From Promethearchaeota archaeon (GTDB lineage: Archaea; Asgardarchaeota; Lokiarchaeia; Sigynarchaeales; SOKP01): a stretch of 54,014 nucleotides of DNA. The translations under genes were made by a program, and so were the position numbers. A model generated the notes under the pieces. That model was not told the origin of the DNA. It worked only from the letters and a program-made list of their open reading frames with translations, and ran no database searches. The stretch covers positions 1 to 54,014 of the forward strand of contig DAOUUT010000002.1 in the NCBI GenBank assembly GCA_030668025.1, in the 5' to 3' direction. Shown here piece by piece: positions 52,068-54,014 of the stretch (positions are counted from its first letter, which is position 1; each line of letters opens with the position of its first letter).

Positions 52068-52868
52068 TTACACAATAGGTTCTTGTTCTGATTTTAATTT
52101 TTTAATTTCTTCCACAATTAAAGGTAAAATAGTGCCTGATTTGTGGTGAATTACTACCGCTGCTTTGTCATCCAAATGAGTCGGTTCGTCATTTACAATT
52201 ATTAAATTTCCTTTTTCCCTTAATGTATAGAGGGGTAGATCGCATATAGGGGCGACTGAGAGGGAGGATCCCACAATTAACATAACATCTGCTTTTTTAG
52301 CTAAAGCTTGAGATTGGAATATTTCAAATCTTGGTAATCCTTCTCCAAACAATACAACTGAAGGTTTGAGTGGAGCTGCGCAAAACTCACATTGTGGTCC
52401 CGTTTTTTTCTCTTTCTTCAATTTACGATAAATTTGTTCTTTTGTATAAGAGGCCTTACAACCTAAACAATTAAATCTATTAATACTTCCATGTACTTCA
52501 TAAACAATTATAGAGCCCGCTTTTTGATGAAGTTCATCAATATTTTGAGTAATGACAGCTTTAATTAGATCCATTTTTTCGAGTTCTGCAAGAGCGTAGT
52601 GTCCTGGATTTGGTTTTGCTTTGAATAGGTTTGGGGCAATTTTATGTGCCAATTCCCAGAATTTGGCGGGATTTTTTAGGAGGCTTTCCAACGTACCAAA
52701 TGTTTCAATCGGAAACTTCTTCCAAATGCCATTTTCCCCTCTAAAGTCAGGAATTCCAGATTCTGTAGAAACTCCCGCCCCAGATAAAACAATAGCTTCT
52801 TTAGAATTTAATAGTAGTTCTGCTGCTTGGTGAATTTTTTTCTTTTCAATTACTCTTAGAATTTTCAT
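52068..52868 (-). CDS. cobB: Sir2-family NAD-dependent protein deacylase
   Basis: A 266-residue sirtuin. The NAD-binding GAGVSTESGIPDFRGENGIW (30-49), TQNIDELHQKAG (107-118) and catalytic His126 (VHGSINRF) are present. The zinc ligands are Cys134, Cys137, Cys160 and Cys163. GSSLSVAPI and IIVNDEPT close the NAD pocket. In archaea this removes acetyl groups from chromatin proteins or metabolic enzymes. It lies 37 nt upstream of the radical SAM gene on the same strand, and the two could be co-transcribed. Confidence 0.93.
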   Translation of the reverse strand: MKILRVIEKKKIHQAAELLLNSKEAIVLSGAGVSTESGIPDFRGENGIWKKFPIETFGTLESLLKNPAKFWELAHKIAPNLFKAKPNPGHYALAELEKMDLIKAVITQNIDELHQKAGSIIVYEVHGSINRFNCLGCKASYTKEQIYRKLKKEKKTGPQCEFCAAPLKPSVVLFGEGLPRFEIFQSQALAKKADVMLIVGSSLSVAPICDLPLYTLREKGNLIIVNDEPTHLDDKAAVVIHHKSGTILPLIVEEIKKLKSEQEPIV

Positions 52869-53066
52869 TTTAATTTACTCAATAAATATTATTCAAAGGA
52901 TAGATTTTTTAAACCATACTCCTAAATTTCAATTATTTTAAACAAATTTTTTGAAATTATTAAATGTTAATTTACGAAAAAAAAATCTGAAATAAGATTT
53001 AAATAAACTAATAAATCCAAAAAATAAAAATATTTAGAATTTTGGTTGAAATTTATGCATTTCCTC

Positions 53067-53620
53067 CTAAATGTGCATATAGTTAGGATCTTTATTTTCA
53101 TTCTCAATTGTTTTTAAATATTCATTATATCTCTTTTCCCAGTCTGAAATTAATTTTTGATATTTTTCAAAATAATCTCTCGTTATTAGGGAAATCAAAT
53201 CTTCTGCTCTTTTTATTCCTTCTGGAGTGATGTTAATCTCTTTAAAAGAATTTGAAGTTTCCTGATTCTCTGTTATATATTCTAAATTAAGCAATCTTTT
53301 TCTATGTTTGCCAAAATATGAATTCTCTTTATCAATAATGTAATGAAATGCATTCAAAAAGAATTCAATTTTTTCCTTATTGCAAATAAAATAAACACAA
53401 ATTAAAACAATATCAAAAGCAGATAAGCGTTGTTTTCTTGCATTATACTTTCTGCTTCTATGTTCCCATTGCGAAACTAATTCTTTAAACTCGTTTGGAA
53501 ATTCTTCTAACCTTTCCTCAATTATTTTTTTTGCCTTTAGTATTCCTTCAACGGTAATTTTATATAAGAAAGAATAGAAAGAGCAAAAAAGAATCAGAAA
53601 TTTTCTGATGCTGATTTTGT
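53067..53620 (-). pseudogene. Repeat-containing hypothetical gene, lacking a start
   Basis: An open minus-strand frame of about 184 codons contains two related units: ITVEGILKAKKIIEERLEEF and ITPEGIKRAEDLISLIT, each followed by a Trp-Glu helix (LVSQWEHR, LISDWEKR). The stretch from 53357 down begins with a TTG and would encode 96 residues. Upstream the frame is open but has no ATG, GTG or TTG at its proper start. I infer a 5'-truncated gene or a rare start. No known family is recognised. Confidence 0.45.
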
Positions 53621-53693
53621 TGTTGATAATTCTGAAAAATTAGAAAATGCAGTTAATCAATTTTTAAACTATTTAGTAAGTGTGGGTACCTAA
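53568..53693 (+). pseudogene. Kinase-like C-terminal remnant
   Basis: A 41-codon frame with no start directly follows a TAA. It encodes ERIERAKKNQKFSDADFVVDNSEKLENAV and then QFLNYLVSVGT (given in short parts: FSDADFVVDNSEKL). The ADFVVDNSGSLE-like phrase is typical of the end of dephospho-CoA-kinase-like P-loop kinases. It overlaps the opposite-strand repeat gene, so only one can be real; both appear to be remains. Confidence 0.35.
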
Positions 53694-54014
53694 TATTTAT
53701 TTTGACCTTATTGTATTTTTTAGATTTAAGAGTAATTCTTTTTAAGTTTTTGATTAAATTTTTTTACTTTTTTAAGGCTAGTCTAAGCCTATTCTTCCAT
53801 TTAAATAGAAGGTATACAGAAAACAAAGTAGTAAGATCGAAATACCAAGGGCACATTCCTATACTTTTTCATCATAACTCTAATTTAGTAATACAACCAC
53901 TTCAAAGTTTCTGGAATTAGGATAATGTAAAAAAGAAAACTTTCTAGAATCAATTCTAAGATAACGATTATGAGAATGATGACTAAGGATTCTTGTGTAT
54001 TTTGTTTGTATATA
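53694..54014. other. Window end, no gene recognised
   Basis: About 320 nt. A plus-strand open frame from a TTG at 53702 encodes a phenylalanine-rich product that is not family-like. The region has no repeat, RNA gene or promoter pattern I can support. Confidence 0.4.

Noticed and set aside
53702..53920. Plus-strand open frame of 72 codons at the window end
   Set aside because: It starts at a TTG, is Phe/Leu-rich by AT bias and has no recognisable motif.
1..54014. CRISPR array, rRNA, intact insertion sequence, integrase
   Set aside because: No regularly spaced repeats, no rRNA-like conserved blocks and no transposase or recombinase motifs were seen.

Overview
The window is AT-rich archaeal DNA that most likely comes from a Lokiarchaeia-type Asgard archaeon. 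The evidence is a compact locus of eukaryote-like ESCRT genes (Vps22/36-like, Vps25-like, Vps4 and an ESCRT-III/Snf7 protein), longin- and roadblock-like proteins, an archaeal-type phosphoglycerate kinase, a histone-fold protein, a Nip7-like PUA protein, intron-bearing tRNA, and two exported proteins ending in a GY-plus-membrane-anchor-plus-basic-tail signal of the Loki-CTERM kind. No rRNA, CRISPR array, integrase or intact insertion sequence was found.

Layout. 1-13.4 kb holds metabolic and housekeeping genes: a partial DUF1848 gene, an FAD-linked oxidase, MtnA, a tRNA-dihydrouridine synthase, an alpha-glucan phosphorylase, an SDR dehydrogenase, an SIS-domain protein, an MFS exporter and a sugar nucleotidyltransferase followed by a HEAT/LRR protein. 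13.4-21.3 kb holds small and membrane proteins, a CYTH phosphatase, an RNA m5C methyltransferase, a winged-helix protein paired with a multi-TM protein carrying a longin-like tail, and a large cell-surface protein flanked by two near-identical 27-nt promoter-like boxes. 21.5-22.8 kb has Nip7 and a HepT/MntA toxin-antitoxin pair. 22.9-26.7 kb is the ESCRT locus. 26.7-33.8 kb has a PfkB kinase, a tRNA-Gly with two predicted introns, methyltransferases (one a remnant), a decayed peptide-transporter permease, tRNA-Val, a HAD phosphatase and PGK.

34-45 kb combines nickel and corrinoid chemistry: LarB, a corrinoid protein, a methylcobamide methyltransferase of the MtaA/MtbA kind, LarC, a NikR-type nickel regulator with a His-rich insert, and a non-pyrrolysine MttB-family methyltransferase. 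Together these could move methyl groups from a methylated amine into one-carbon metabolism (inference); no LarA is present. 45-54 kb has a seven-repeat beta-propeller surface protein of unusually high GC, a GHMP kinase, a longin-roadblock fusion, rubrerythrin, a B12-binding-type radical SAM protein, a sirtuin and a degraded right end.

The most notable items are the ESCRT locus with a long coiled-coil extension on Vps25, the tRNA-Gly with a D-loop intron, the longin/roadblock proteins, the repeated promoter box whose second copy has no gene behind it, and the GC-rich propeller gene. All functions are read from sequence motifs; no database search was possible.
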